In this document: one piece after another, positions 7,886 through 17,900 of the stretch | How positions within the stretch are numbered: position 1 is the stretch's first letter | Layout: each line of letters starts with the position of its first letter | Source: JADJOM01 sp035574255 | GTDB lineage: Bacteria; Gemmatimonadota; Gemmatimonadetes; Gemmatimonadales; GWC2-71-9 | DNA: 64,000 nt | NCBI GenBank assembly: GCA_035574255.1 | Contig: DATLYZ010000031.1 | Location: forward strand, 1 to 64,000 | Direction: 5' to 3' | Notes under the pieces: generated by a model | Told to the model about the DNA's origin: nothing | Seen by the model: only the letters and a program-made list of their open reading frames with translations | The model's database searches: none | Position numbers and translations under genes: made by a program

Positions 7886-8769
7886 CCTCGCGTGCCCGGC
7901 GGCGCCTGCTGGCCTGGCTCACGCCGCGGCCCCGGCTCCAGGCCTGGAGCCTGCTGGCACCGGGCACGGGCTGGCTCGCGCTGTTCTTCGTGGTCCCGAC
8001 GCTGCTCATGTTCGGCTACAGCTTCATGCCTCGCGGCCTGTACGGCGGCGTGCGGCCGGGTTTCACGCTGGAGCACTACCGGCGCTTCTTCGATCCGCTC
8101 TACCTCGAGATCCTCCGGCGGACGTTCGTATGGTCGCTCGGGGCGACGGTGATCTGCCTCCTCATGGGCTACCCGGTCGCCTATCTGATCGCGCGAAGCG
8201 GGCGGTGGAAGAACCTGCTGCTCTTTCTGGTGGTGCTGCCGTTCTGGACCAGCTTCCTGGTGCGCACCTTCGCCATGATCTTCCTGCTCCGTGACACCGG
8301 CTTCGTGAACACCCTGCTCCTCGGGCTCGGCCTCATCCGCGCCCCGCTCGAGATGCTCTACACCCCGTTCGCCGTCATGACGGGGCTGGTGTACGGGTTC
8401 CTGCCGTTCATGATCCTCCCGATCTACGTTTCCCTGGAAAGGCACGATCGCTCGCTCCTCGAGGCCGCGGAAGTGCTCGGTGCCCGGCCGGCCGCGCGGT
8501 TCCGGCGGATCACGCTGCCGCTCTCCATGCCCGGTGTGGCGGCGGGGTGTCTGCTGGTGTTCGTGCCGGCGCTCGGTTCCTTTCTCACATCGGATCTCCT
8601 GGGCGGTGCCAAGCAGGTGATGATCGGCAACCTGATCCAGAATCAGTTTTCGGCCGCGCGGAACTGGCCGTTCGGATCGGCGGCGTCGTTCGTCGTGATG
8701 GCGCTGGTGCTGGCGGCGGTGCTGGCGTATCTCCGGGTGCGGGACGCCGGGCGGGGGGAGGTGCGCTGA
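7882..8769 (+). CDS. potB: Spermidine/putrescine ABC transporter permease, PotB type
   Basis: 295 residues with about six membrane segments, beginning at residue 20 (WSLLAPGTGWLALFFVVPTL). The binding-protein-dependent permease loop (EAA-like) reads EAAEVLGARPAARFRRITLPLS near the C-terminal third. The position after potA with an ATGA overlap and before potC fits the polyamine permease pair. PotB partners usually carry the first, longer periplasmic loop, as here. Substrate is inferred from the whole cluster. Confidence 0.85.
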   Translation: MTSRARRRLLAWLTPRPRLQAWSLLAPGTGWLALFFVVPTLLMFGYSFMPRGLYGGVRPGFTLEHYRRFFDPLYLEILRRTFVWSLGATVICLLMGYPVAYLIARSGRWKNLLLFLVVLPFWTSFLVRTFAMIFLLRDTGFVNTLLLGLGLIRAPLEMLYTPFAVMTGLVYGFLPFMILPIYVSLERHDRSLLEAAEVLGARPAARFRRITLPLSMPGVAAGCLLVFVPALGSFLTSDLLGGAKQVMIGNLIQNQFSAARNWPFGSAASFVVMALVLAAVLAYLRVRDAGRGEVR

Positions 8770-8770
8770 G

Positions 8771-9553
8771 GTGGGGCGGCTGCCGCGCTGGCTGGTCGCG
8801 ACGGCGTTCGTGGTGTATGTCTTCCTCCACGCGCCGATCGCCGTGCTGATCGCATTCTCGTTCAACGCCTCCAAGTTCTCGGTGAACTGGGTGGGCTTCA
8901 CCTGGGCCTGGTACCGCCGGTTGTTGGAGCGCGACGACATCCTGCACGGCCTCCGGACGAGCCTCATCGTGGGAGCGGCGGCCACCGTGCTCTCGACCGT
9001 GTTCGGCACCCTCCTGGCCCTGGGCCTGGCCCGCCACCGGTCTCGAGGGCGGACCCTCCTGGAGGCCCTGCTCTACGCCCCCATCGTGACGCCCGAAATC
9101 GTGGTCGGCATCTCGCTCCTCCTCCTGTTCGTCCTGCTGGGCGTGCCGTTGGGCCTGGCCACGATCACGATCGCGCATGTCGCCTTCTGCCTCCCGTTCG
9201 TGGCCGTGGTGGTGGCGGCGCGGCTTCAGGGGATGGACCGGCACCTCGAGGAGGCCGCGATGACCCTCGGCGCCGACGAGCTGGCCGCCTTTCGGCGGGT
9301 GACGTTGCCGCAGCTCTGGCCCGGCATCCTCGCCGGAGCCCTGCTCGCATTCACCATGTCGTTCGACGATTTTGTCATCACCTCGTTCGTCTCGGGGGCC
9401 GGATCCTCGACGCTGCCGATCGTGGTGTACGGGATGGTGCGGCGCACCATTGAGCCCAGCATCAACGCGATCAGCACGATCATCCTGGTGGGGACCGCCA
9501 TCCTGCTGTACCTGGCGGAACGGCTCCTCCGCCGCGAACCGGAGGCCGCCTAG
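8771..9553 (+). CDS. potC: Spermidine/putrescine ABC transporter permease, PotC type
   Basis: 260 residues, GTG start 1 bp after the potB stop. About six membrane segments; the PotC-like N-terminus with HAPIAVLIAFSFNASKF is typical of the second polyamine permease. The EAA loop is EAAMTLGADELAAFRRVTLPQ, followed by FTMSFDDFVITSF, which is well conserved in PotC. It ends the first part of the importer operon; the substrate-binding gene potD comes only after an unrelated reductase gene. Confidence 0.87.
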   Translation: MGRLPRWLVATAFVVYVFLHAPIAVLIAFSFNASKFSVNWVGFTWAWYRRLLERDDILHGLRTSLIVGAAATVLSTVFGTLLALGLARHRSRGRTLLEALLYAPIVTPEIVVGISLLLLFVLLGVPLGLATITIAHVAFCLPFVAVVVAARLQGMDRHLEEAAMTLGADELAAFRRVTLPQLWPGILAGALLAFTMSFDDFVITSFVSGAGSSTLPIVVYGMVRRTIEPSINAISTIILVGTAILLYLAERLLRREPEAA

Positions 9554-9685
9554 GGTGTCCGGGGCTCCCGAGGGGGGGAGCGTGCCTGCGACTCCTCCGC
9601 GCCGGTCCGTGCCGTGCCGGGGAGTCGCCGGCCGGGTCGGCAAGGGGCCGTGAAGGACTCGGGGTGGGGCGGGCGCTCGGGCCGC

Positions 9686-9728
9686 GTGGTTCCGCCACCA
9701 TACCTAAGTGGTTCCGCCACCATACCTA
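9686..9728. repeat. Tandem 22-bp direct repeat, operator-like, before the Rieske reductase gene
   Basis: Two identical 21-bp copies (9686-9706 and 9708-9728) with a 22-bp period, each opening with the dyad GTGGTTCCGCCAC (GTGG, 5 bp, CCAC). A 22-bp period is about two helical turns, so a dimeric regulator could bind both on one face. The second copy ends 14 bp before the ATG at 9743. Confidence 0.6.
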
Positions 9729-9742
9729 CCGGAGTGTGCCAC

Positions 9743-11299
9743 ATGGACCAACCCGATGTGCCGGCGGGGCCCGACCTGACGCAGGGCGTCGCCCTGGCCG
9801 CGATTCCCGAGGAAGGGGTGTTGCAGGGCCACGTGCAGGGCGAGCCGGTCCTGCTGGTTCGCGTGGGTGCGGAGCTCTACGCCGTGGGGGCGGTCTGCAG
9901 CCACTACAGCGGCCCGCTTGCCGGAGGGCTCGTCGTTGGCGATACGATTCGCTGTCCCTGGCACCACGCCTGCTTCAGCCTTCGTACCGGCCGCGCGCTG
10001 CGGCCCCCCGGGTTCAATCCGATCCCCTGCTGGGAGGTGGTCCGAGAGGGGGACCGTGTGCGGGTAGGCGGCCGGCGGCCGGCGCCTGCCCCGCCCGCCC
10101 CCATCCGTTCGGTCCCGTCCTCGGTGGTGATTGTCGGGGCCGGAGCCGCCGGGCACCTGGCGGCAGAGACCTTGCGGCAGGAGGGCTACGACGGGGCGAT
10201 CACCCTGCTGACCGCGGACACCGACCCGCCGTATGATCGCCCCAACCTCTCCAAGGATTATCTCGCCGGCAGCGCCCCGGAGGAGTGGATCCCGCTCCGC
10301 CCCCCTGCGTTCTATGCCGAGCAGGGGATCGCGCTGCGGCTCGGCGCCCGGGTGACCGCGCTCGACCCCCGGGCGCGAGAGGTCCGCCTCGCCGATGGCA
10401 GCACGTTAGGCTACGGGGCCCTGCTCCTGGCGACCGGGGCGGATCCTGTGACGCTGCCGCTGCCCGGGGCTGAACTCCCGCAGGTGCACTCCCTGCGCAC
10501 CCTGGCCGACAGCCGAGCCATCATTGCCCGGGCGCGCTCGGGGCGCCACGCCGTGGTGCTCGGCGCGAGCTTCATCGGCCTGGAGGTAGCCGCCGCCCTG
10601 CGCGCGCGCGGACTGGCGGTGGCGGTCGTCGCCCCCGAGGCGCGGCCTCTCGAGCGGGTCATGGGGCCCGAGGTCGGCGACTTCCTGCGAGGATTGCACG
10701 AAGAGCACGGTGTAACGTTCCATCTGGGCCAGACGGCCCGCGCGATCACGCCGGAGGCGGTGACGCTGCAGAACGGCGTCCGCTTGCCCGCGGACCTCGT
10801 CGTGATCGGCGTCGGCGTGCGGCCGGCCACGGCCCTGGCCGAACAGGCCGGCCTGGCCACCCAGAACGGCGTGCTGGTGAACGAGTACCTGGAAACCAGC
10901 CAGCCCGGCATCTTCGCCGCTGGGGACGTGGCCCGCTGGCCGGATCCGCAGACCGGCGAGCTCGTCCGCGTGGAGCACTGGGTGGTGGCGCAGCGCATGG
11001 GCCAGACGGCGGCCCGCAACCTGCTCGGCCGGAGGGAACGATTCGATGCGGTGCCCTTCTTCTGGACCGCGCACTACGACACCGTGCTGGCCTATGTGGG
11101 CCACGCCCCCCGCTGGGACGCCATCGAGGTGGTAGGGGATCTCGCGGCGCGGGACGCCGCCATCGCGCTCCGGACCGGCGGGCGGATTGCCGCGGTGGTC
11201 ACGCTGTTCCGGGACCGGACCAGCCTGCTGGCGGAGGCGGCGCTGGAGCGGCGCGATCAGGCCGGCGTGGAGGAAGCCGTTCGGCGAGGGCCGTCGTGA
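9743..11299 (+). CDS. Rieske [2Fe-2S] domain fused to FAD/NAD(P)-dependent ferredoxin-type reductase
   Basis: 518 residues. Residues 10-110 are a Rieske domain with ligands C52, H54, C71 and H74 (CSH ... CPWHH). Residues 125-518 are a pyridine-nucleotide oxidoreductase with VIVGAGAAGHLAAE (about 129-142), a second NAD site GASFIGLEVAAALRARG, and GIFAAGDVARW. This architecture matches AIF-like/AIFM3 proteins and bacterial ferredoxin-NAD(P) reductases with an N-terminal Rieske domain. The ATG at 9743 follows the tandem operator-like repeat; upstream frame is low complexity. The gene sits between potC and potD on the same strand. Its partner is unknown; a link to polyamine oxidation is only inference. 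Confidence 0.85.
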   Translation: MDQPDVPAGPDLTQGVALAAIPEEGVLQGHVQGEPVLLVRVGAELYAVGAVCSHYSGPLAGGLVVGDTIRCPWHHACFSLRTGRALRPPGFNPIPCWEVVREGDRVRVGGRRPAPAPPAPIRSVPSSVVIVGAGAAGHLAAETLRQEGYDGAITLLTADTDPPYDRPNLSKDYLAGSAPEEWIPLRPPAFYAEQGIALRLGARVTALDPRAREVRLADGSTLGYGALLLATGADPVTLPLPGAELPQVHSLRTLADSRAIIARARSGRHAVVLGASFIGLEVAAALRARGLAVAVVAPEARPLERVMGPEVGDFLRGLHEEHGVTFHLGQTARAITPEAVTLQNGVRLPADLVVIGVGVRPATALAEQAGLATQNGVLVNEYLETSQPGIFAAGDVARWPDPQTGELVRVEHWVVAQRMGQTAARNLLGRRERFDAVPFFWTAHYDTVLAYVGHAPRWDAIEVVGDLAARDAAIALRTGGRIAAVVTLFRDRTSLLAEAALERRDQAGVEEAVRRGPS

Positions 11300-11355
11300 G
11301 CCACTTCATCGGCGACGGCGTCCGAGCGGCCATGACCTGAGGTCCTGGAGTCGAG

Positions 11356-12483
11356 ATGACCAGGCGCGACCGAGTCGGACTCCTCGTCCGCCAACTTCGC
11401 TCCGGCGCGATCACCCGGCGGGAGTTCGTGCGCCGGGCCGGGGCGCTGGGCCTGGGCCTCTCGACCATTGGCCTCGTGCTCGCGGCCTGCGGGCGCGGCG
11501 ACCGGCGCGCAGCTGCAGAGCAGGACCTGGGCGAGATGGAACGCGAGCTCGCCATTTACAACTGGTCGGACTACATCGCCGACGACACCATTCCGAATTT
11601 CGAGAAGGAGTTCGGGGTCACGGTGACGTACGACACGTACGAGAGCAACGAGGAGATGATGGCGAAGCTCCAGGCGGGCGCCTCGCCCTACGATCTCGTG
11701 GTGCCGTCGAACTACCTCGTGCCGGTGCTGGCGGCTCAGGGCCTGGCGTTCCCTCTGGTCCGGACGTACCTGACCAACTTCGACCATCTGTCCCCCGCGT
11801 TCGTGAACCCGGTGTTCGATCCGGACAACCGATACAGCGTGCCCTATCAGTGGGGCACCACGGGCATCGCCTACCGCCGCGACAAGGTGCCCGCGCCGGC
11901 CAGCTGGGGCGTCTTCCACGACGCGGCCTACCGGGGCAAGATGACCCAGATGGACGACCAGCGGGACGTGATCGGCGCCTGGCTCCGGTACCGGGGCCAC
12001 TCGCTGAACTCCACCGACCCCGGCGACCTGGCCCAGGCCAGGTCCGACGCGATTGCCGCGAAGCAGAACCTCAAGGCCTACGTCTCGGCGCCGGTCAAGG
12101 CACAGCTCATTTCCGGGGATGTCTGGATCGCCCAGCTCTGGAACGGCGACACCTTCCAGGCGAAGCAGGAGCAGCCCGCCCTCGACTATCTGCTCCCGGC
12201 GGAGGGGTCCACCATCTGGACGGACTCGTTGCTCATTCCCCGGAGCGCGCCGCACAAGCGGGCGGCGCACGAGTTCATCAACTACGTATTGCGGCCGGAC
12301 GTGGGCGCGGCGATCTCCAGCGCCACCGGCTACGGCTCGCCCAACCAGTCCGCGATGTCCCGGATGGCGAACCCGATTCCGTATCCCTCCGCCGAGGAAT
12401 TCCGGCGCCTCGAATACCAGAGGGACCTGGGCGAGGCGAGCGAGCTCTGGGACCGGATCTGGACCGAGATCAAGAGCGCCTGA
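11356..12483 (+). CDS. potD: Spermidine/putrescine-binding lipoprotein
   Basis: 375 residues. The N-terminus has a twin-arginine-like TRREFVRRAGALGLGLS followed by a hydrophobic stretch and a lipobox LAAC near residue 50, so it is probably exported folded and lipid-anchored. The mature protein starts with ELAIYNWSDYIADDTIPNFEKE, split here as the PotD-typical NWSDYI motif, and ends with the family's C-terminal WDRIWTEIK. It supplies substrate to PotABC. It lies 56 bp after the Rieske reductase gene. The distance to potC and the operator repeat between suggest separate control. Confidence 0.9.
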   Translation: MTRRDRVGLLVRQLRSGAITRREFVRRAGALGLGLSTIGLVLAACGRGDRRAAAEQDLGEMERELAIYNWSDYIADDTIPNFEKEFGVTVTYDTYESNEEMMAKLQAGASPYDLVVPSNYLVPVLAAQGLAFPLVRTYLTNFDHLSPAFVNPVFDPDNRYSVPYQWGTTGIAYRRDKVPAPASWGVFHDAAYRGKMTQMDDQRDVIGAWLRYRGHSLNSTDPGDLAQARSDAIAAKQNLKAYVSAPVKAQLISGDVWIAQLWNGDTFQAKQEQPALDYLLPAEGSTIWTDSLLIPRSAPHKRAAHEFINYVLRPDVGAAISSATGYGSPNQSAMSRMANPIPYPSAEEFRRLEYQRDLGEASELWDRIWTEIKSA

Positions 12484-12572
12484 GGCGCCGCCGGCGCGCA
12501 GGAGGGCCGGCCGCGTCGCTCCATGGTATCGCCCACCGCCTGACCCGCACGACGGCCGACCGGACCCCGGAG

Positions 12573-12601
12573 TTGCCGAGCGGGTGACAGGTGGGAATAC
12601 T
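12573..12601 (+). promoter_or_regulatory. Promoter of the HEAT-repeat gene
   Basis: TTGCCG at 12573-12578, a 17-bp spacer and AATACT at 12596-12601, 15 bp before the ATG at 12617. The 5' leader would be under 10 nt and has no Shine-Dalgarno. Confidence 0.5.
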
Positions 12602-12616
12602 TTCCACGGGCGAGCC

Positions 12617-13984
12617 ATGTCCACGCCGCATCCCCCCGAGCCGTCGGCGCCGTTCGCCGAACAGCTCGCGCATCTGATCGCCCTGCTCCGTCAGGCGCCG
12701 GAGCAGGAAGCGGAGCTGTTGCGGGCGGTGGAGGGCCTGGCGGCCCGGGTCGCGCGGGAGCCCGCCGTGGTGGAGGCCGGGATCGAGAACACCTGGGCAC
12801 TCGACGGCGACCCGCTCAAGGAGCGGCTGCTCTGGCGGGGTGTGGATGCGATCCGGGTGCGCGCCGGGGCGCCCGCGCCTGAACTTCTGGAGCTGGCCAA
12901 GGCCCTGGCCGACGATACGGCTCCCATCCCCAGCACGCCGGCGGTGCAGGTCGAGCTCATCGCGGCCCCTGCCGGGGCGAGCCGGCCCCCCCCGATCGTG
13001 CCGCGGCTCGTGCAGCCGGCCGAGCCGGTGCCGCGCGCCCGGCCGGGCGACGAGCTGGCCCACCTGCTCGAGGCACTGCTCCGGGAGCTGGCCGGCAAGC
13101 TCGAGACCGGCCGGTACCACCCGGCCCTGCACGACGCCCAGGCCGCGGTCCGCTTGCTACCGGGCCTCTCCGAGGAGAGCCGGCGGACCTTCGCGATCGC
13201 GCTCCGCCGGCTGCTGGGTCGGCCGGTGCTCCAGGCTTTCATTGATCAGGCTTATCGGATTCCGGAGGAACAGGCTCGGACCGTCGAGGTGCTCCGGTTC
13301 ACCGGGGTAGGGGGTGCTGAAATCCTGCTCGAGACGCTGCGGGCGGCCGGTACCCTCGGGCCCCGGGGGTTCCTGCTCGACGCCCTCGGCGAGATGCCGG
13401 AGGCGCTGCCGCTCCTCGTCCCGCTCTTCCGGAGCGATCGCTGGTTCGATCTCTGGCTCGCGGCGGAAGTGGCGGGCCGGCTGGGGAAGGCGGAAACCAT
13501 ACCGTACCTGGTGCCCCTGCTCGATCACCGCGATGAGCGGGTGCGGCACGCCGCGGTGGATGCCCTCGGCCGATTCCGCGAGAAGGCGGTGGTGGAGCCG
13601 CTGCGCCGGACCCTGGGCCACCCTGCTCCGGCGACCCGGGCCCGCGCCGCCCGGGCACTGGCCGCCCGCGGCTCCGGGGCCATGGCCATGCCGCTCGTGG
13701 CGGCCCTGGACGAGGAGCGTGAGCCGTCCACCTGGCGGGAGCTCCTGGCCGCGCTGGCCACGATTGACGCCCCCGAGGCGGGCCAGGCCCTGGTTCGTCT
13801 CGCGCTTCAGAAACGGGGTCTCTTCCGCCGGACGGGCTACGCGGCGCGGGAGCGGCTTCTCGTCGTCCAGGCCCTGGCGGCCGCGGGAACGCCGACCGCT
13901 CGCCAGGCGCTCGAACGCATTGCCTCCGAGGCGTCGGGCGAGGTGGCAGAGGCAGCCCGGCAGGCCCTCGCCCGTCGCCCCTGA
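12617..13984 (+). CDS. HEAT-repeat protein, probably cytoplasmic
   Basis: 455 residues with no signal peptide or membrane segment. The N-terminal 130 residues are alpha-helical/Pro-rich; from about residue 250 there are HEAT-type repeats such as ETIPYLVPLLDHRDERVRHAAVDALGRF (key pattern: PYLxPLLDxxDERVRxAAxxALG) and similar units ending in ARALAARGSGAMAMPLVAAL. HEAT repeats serve as protein-protein scaffolds. It has its own short-leader promoter, so it is unlikely to belong to the pot operon. Function unknown. A second, much larger HEAT protein is at 46.3-49.8 kb. Confidence 0.75.
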   Translation: MSTPHPPEPSAPFAEQLAHLIALLRQAPEQEAELLRAVEGLAARVAREPAVVEAGIENTWALDGDPLKERLLWRGVDAIRVRAGAPAPELLELAKALADDTAPIPSTPAVQVELIAAPAGASRPPPIVPRLVQPAEPVPRARPGDELAHLLEALLRELAGKLETGRYHPALHDAQAAVRLLPGLSEESRRTFAIALRRLLGRPVLQAFIDQAYRIPEEQARTVEVLRFTGVGGAEILLETLRAAGTLGPRGFLLDALGEMPEALPLLVPLFRSDRWFDLWLAAEVAGRLGKAETIPYLVPLLDHRDERVRHAAVDALGRFREKAVVEPLRRTLGHPAPATRARAARALAARGSGAMAMPLVAALDEEREPSTWRELLAALATIDAPEAGQALVRLALQKRGLFRRTGYAARERLLVVQALAAAGTPTARQALERIASEASGEVAEAARQALARRP

Positions 13985-14186
13985 CGTCCCACCCCCGGCG
14001 TCCCCACCGGGAGGCTCAGGGTGTGGTTCTCCCCCGGGCCGACGAGAGCTTCGGTGCGGAGCCCCGCCGCGGGCCGAGGAGCACTCCCGGTCCCATGAGG
14101 ATCCCGGTGAGGTAAGGGACGCTTGAACGTGAGGGGATTTCCGGGTAACCTACTCCTCCAACTGACACCGGATTTCAGAGTCGGGC

Positions 14187-14372
14187 ATGGAGATTCTGGG
14201 CCGTATCTTCGCGGGTATCGGCGCGGGCGGGATCATTACCGCGCTGGTGGGTGTTTCCCTCCTCATCGGGGTACTGGTTCACGGGATGATCATCCTGATG
14301 GCCGGGAGGGCGATTGACAACTACCTCCGGAAGAAGGGCGAGGAGGTCTGGGAGCCGGGCACGGTCGAGTAG
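14187..14372 (+). CDS. Small membrane protein, 61 residues
   Basis: One long hydrophobic region (about residues 8-40: IFAGIGAGG ... ILMAGRA), possibly two helices, followed by a charged tail with DNYLRKKGEEVWEPG. No family recognised. Preceded by about 200 bp of non-coding sequence and followed by a convergent gene 15 bp away. No strong Shine-Dalgarno. Kept as a gene because its codon use and amphiphilic layout look real and nothing else explains the stretch. Confidence 0.5.
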   Translation: MEILGRIFAGIGAGGIITALVGVSLLIGVLVHGMIILMAGRAIDNYLRKKGEEVWEPGTVE

Positions 14373-14387
14373 AACGGCCCTCGCCCT

Positions 14388-14738
14388 CTACGCCGCTCCC
14401 TCTTCCTCCGGCTTCAGCGCTTTCCGCATCGCGACGTCGTAGTTCTGCTTGAGCCCCGCCAGCAATTCGCGCAGGGCGCGCGCCTTGGCCTGCTGTCCCC
14501 CGCCCCGCCGTGCCAGCATGGCCATCTGGCCCGCGGCGTCCGGCAGGGCGGGGATCTTGAGCTGGGAGCCGCCGGCCTTGATCTCGTCGAGCAGCCGGAC
14601 CAGTTGCCGGACACCGGCCTCATCGGTCTGATTCGAGGCCATCTGTTCGATCAGGGCCTGGACCCGCTGGATCTTGGGGGCGGCGTGCTGGAGGAACTGG
14701 AGCTGTTCCTGCTGGCGGGGGGTGAGTTTCTGGCTCAT
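14388..14738 (-). CDS. Hypothetical helical protein, 116 residues
   Basis: Mostly charged/helical: LTPRQQEQLQFLQHAAPKIQ opens a likely coiled coil, then a Gly/Ala-rich linker RRGGGQQAKARALREL and an acidic C-terminus. No signal peptide, membrane segment or known motif. The ATG at 14738 has no visible Shine-Dalgarno. It is convergent with the small membrane protein gene and divergent from the RND pump operon across about 200 bp. Function unknown. Confidence 0.6.
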   Translation of the reverse strand: MSQKLTPRQQEQLQFLQHAAPKIQRVQALIEQMASNQTDEAGVRQLVRLLDEIKAGGSQLKIPALPDAAGQMAMLARRGGGQQAKARALRELLAGLKQNYDVAMRKALKPEEEGAA

Positions 14739-14945
14739 GCCGGAGGAAGCTTGACCCGGAGGACCGGAACCGGCAAGCCGTCCCCCCCTGCCCCTTCCCC
14801 GGCCCCGCTTGCCGGGCCGGGGCTTGGGGCCCAGCTTCCTGTCCGCTGAAACCCTTCCGCCCGTCCTGCGTCAGGACATGACTTCCCAGTCCAAGGGGTT
14901 TCCGTCGGGCCGCACGCCGGGACCGGGTGTGCCAGCGAGGTCGCC

Positions 14946-17900
14946 ATGAAGCTGTCCGACACTGCCATCCGCCGTCCCGTCCTGGCGAGCATGCTGAGCC
15001 TCGCGCTCGTGCTCTTCGGCGTCATCGGGTACCTCGAGCTCTCCGTCCGGGAATACCCCGACGTGGACCCTCCGATCATCTCGGTGACCACGATCCTCCC
15101 CGGGGCCAACCCGCAAGTGGTGGAGAGCGCCGTCACGGACATTCTGGAGGAAGAGCTCTCGACCGTGCCGGGTCTGCGGACCCTGACCAGCACCAGCGCG
15201 GAAGAGCGGAGCAATATCACCCTGGAGTTCACCCTCGACCGTCCGGTGGAGGACGCTGCCCAGGACGTCCGGGACAAGGTTTCGCGGGTCCGGGGGCGGC
15301 TCCCGGAGGACATCGAGGAGCCGGTGATCGCGAAGCAGGAAGCGGACGCCCAGCCCTTCCTCTGGCTCGCCCTCTCGGGGGCCAATTACGACCTGCTCCA
15401 GTTGTCGGACATCGCGGATCGCGTGGTGAAGAAGCGGCTGCAGAGTCTGCCCGGAGTGGGCCGGGCGTTCATCGGCGGGGAGCGGCGCTACGCGATGCGG
15501 GTCTGGCTCTCGGCCTCCGCGCTTGCGGCCCGGCGCCTGACGGTGCAGGACGTGGAGGCGGCGATCCGAAGCCGGAACGTCGAGGTTCCCGCGGGACGGA
15601 TCGAGTCCGAGCGGCGGGAGTTCACGGTGCGCTCGCTGGGGGAGCTCAAGACGCCCGCCGAGTTCGCCGAGCTGACCGTGGCGAGCCCGAACGGGATCCC
15701 GGTCAAGCTCAAGGACCTGGGCCGCGTGGAGCTGGGCGCGGAGAACGAGCGGAGCGCGCTGCGGTTCAAGGGGACTACTGCGGTCGGCGTCGGAATCGTG
15801 CGGCAGTCGAAGGCCAATCTTATCGAGGTGGCCGACCGGGTGCGCGACGCGTTGCCGGCGATCCGGGCCCAGCTCCCACCCGGGGTCAACCTGGAAGTGG
15901 CCTACGACGGGTCCGTTTTCGTCCGCCGCTCGATCCAGGAAGCTCAGGAATCCCTGCTCATCGCCGCGGTGCTGGTGATTCTGATCATCTTCGTCTTCCT
16001 GCGGAACCTGCGGGCGACGATCATTCCCGGACTCGCCATTCCGGCCTCCATCGTGGCGACCTTCGCGGTGATGTACTTCCTCGGGTTCTCCATCAACAAC
16101 CTGACCCTGCTCGCGCTCACCCTCGCGATCGGGATCGTGGTGGACGACGCGATCATCGTCCTGGAGAACGCCTACCGCCACCAGGAAGAGCTCCACGAGG
16201 ATCCGCTGACGGCCGCCACCCACGGCACCCGGGAGATCGCGTTCGCCGTCATCGCCACCACGGTCTCGCTGGTCGCCGTGTTCACGCCGCTCGCCTTCCT
16301 CCGGGGGAACACCGGGCGGCTCTTCAACGAGTTCGGCATCGCGGTGGCGGGATCGGTGATCATTTCGGGCTTCGTGGCGCTCACGCTTACGCCGATGCTC
16401 TGCGCCCGCATTCTCAAGGTGCCGCCGCGCCACGGCGCGCTCTACCGGGCGCTGGAACGGGGCTTCGACGGTCTGGCCGCGGGCTATGCCCGAGCGCTCC
16501 GGGCCGCCCTGCGCCACCGCGGGCTCGTGATCGCGGCGACGGTGCTCGTGGCGCTCCTTGCCGCCGTGGTCTTCCGGGCCCTGAAGCGCGAGTTCGTCCC
16601 GCCCGAGGACCGCGGCTTCTTCTACACCATCACCCTGGCCCCCGAAGGGTCCACCCTCGCCTACACGGACCAGTACCAGCGGCGGCTGGAGGCGGTCCTG
16701 GCGCGGACCCGGGACATCCAGAGCTACTTCAGTCTGGTGGGCGGCTTCATGGGCGCCCCGAACCGGGGGATCCTCTTTGTCCGGCTCACCGACTGGAGCG
16801 AGCGGGACCGGCAGGTCAAGGACGTCATGGCCGAAGTACAGCCCCAGTTTTTCGGCGTCCCCGGGGTGCTCGCGTTCGCCACCAATCCGCCGGCGTTCGG
16901 CTTCGGCCCGCCGGTGCAGTTCGTCATCCAGCATCCGGACTTCGACAAGCTCACCCAGGGCATGGATGCGCTGATGGCTCGGGCCCGGCAGGTGAAGGGG
17001 TTGATCAACGTCAACACCGACCTCCGCGTGAACAAGCCGGAGCTCACGGTGCACTTCGATCGCGACCGGGCCGAGGATTTGGGCGTTCCGGTGCGCGACG
17101 TGGCCGGCACCCTGCAGACCCTGCTCGGGGGGCGGCGCATCAGCACCTTCACCCGCGACAATCAGCTGTACGACGTCATCGCCCAGCTCGTGCCGGAGGA
17201 GCGGGCCACCCCGAGCGACATGACCGGGCTCTATCTTCGCGGGCGCGGCGGCGCGCTGGTGCAGCTCGACGCCCTCGCCGGCATCGAGGAAGGGGTGGGG
17301 CCCAGCCAGCTCAACCACTTCAACCGGATTCGCTCCGCGACGATCTCCGCCAGTCTGGTTCCGGGCTTCACGCTGGGCGAGGCCATCGATACCCTGCGGG
17401 CCATCGCCGCGGAAGTGCTCCCCAAGGGCAGCACCACGGCGCTCGCCGGCGAGTCGCGGGAGCTGGAGGAGTCGGGGACGTCGCTCTACTTCGCGTTCGT
17501 CCTCGCGCTGGTGGTGGTCTATATGGTGCTGGCGTCGCAGTTCGAATCGCTGGTGCACCCGTTCACCGTGCTGCTCGCGGTGCCGCTCGCGGTCACCGGC
17601 GCCCTGGTCACGCTCTACCTCCTCGGGTCCACGATCAACCTGTACAGCCAGATCGGCATGATCCTGCTCATCGGGCTCGTGACCAAGAACTCGATCCTGC
17701 TCGTGGAGTACGCCAATCAACTCCGCGCCCGCGGGCTGGACGCGCTGGAGGCCGCGCTCGAGGCGGGGCGGATCCGGCTCCGGCCGATCCTGATGACCTC
17801 GGTCTCCACCATCATGGGGGCGATGCCGATCGCGCTCGGGCTCGGGGCGGGCTCGATCAGCCGGCGGCCGCTGGGCTACTCGATCGTGGGCGGGATTCTC

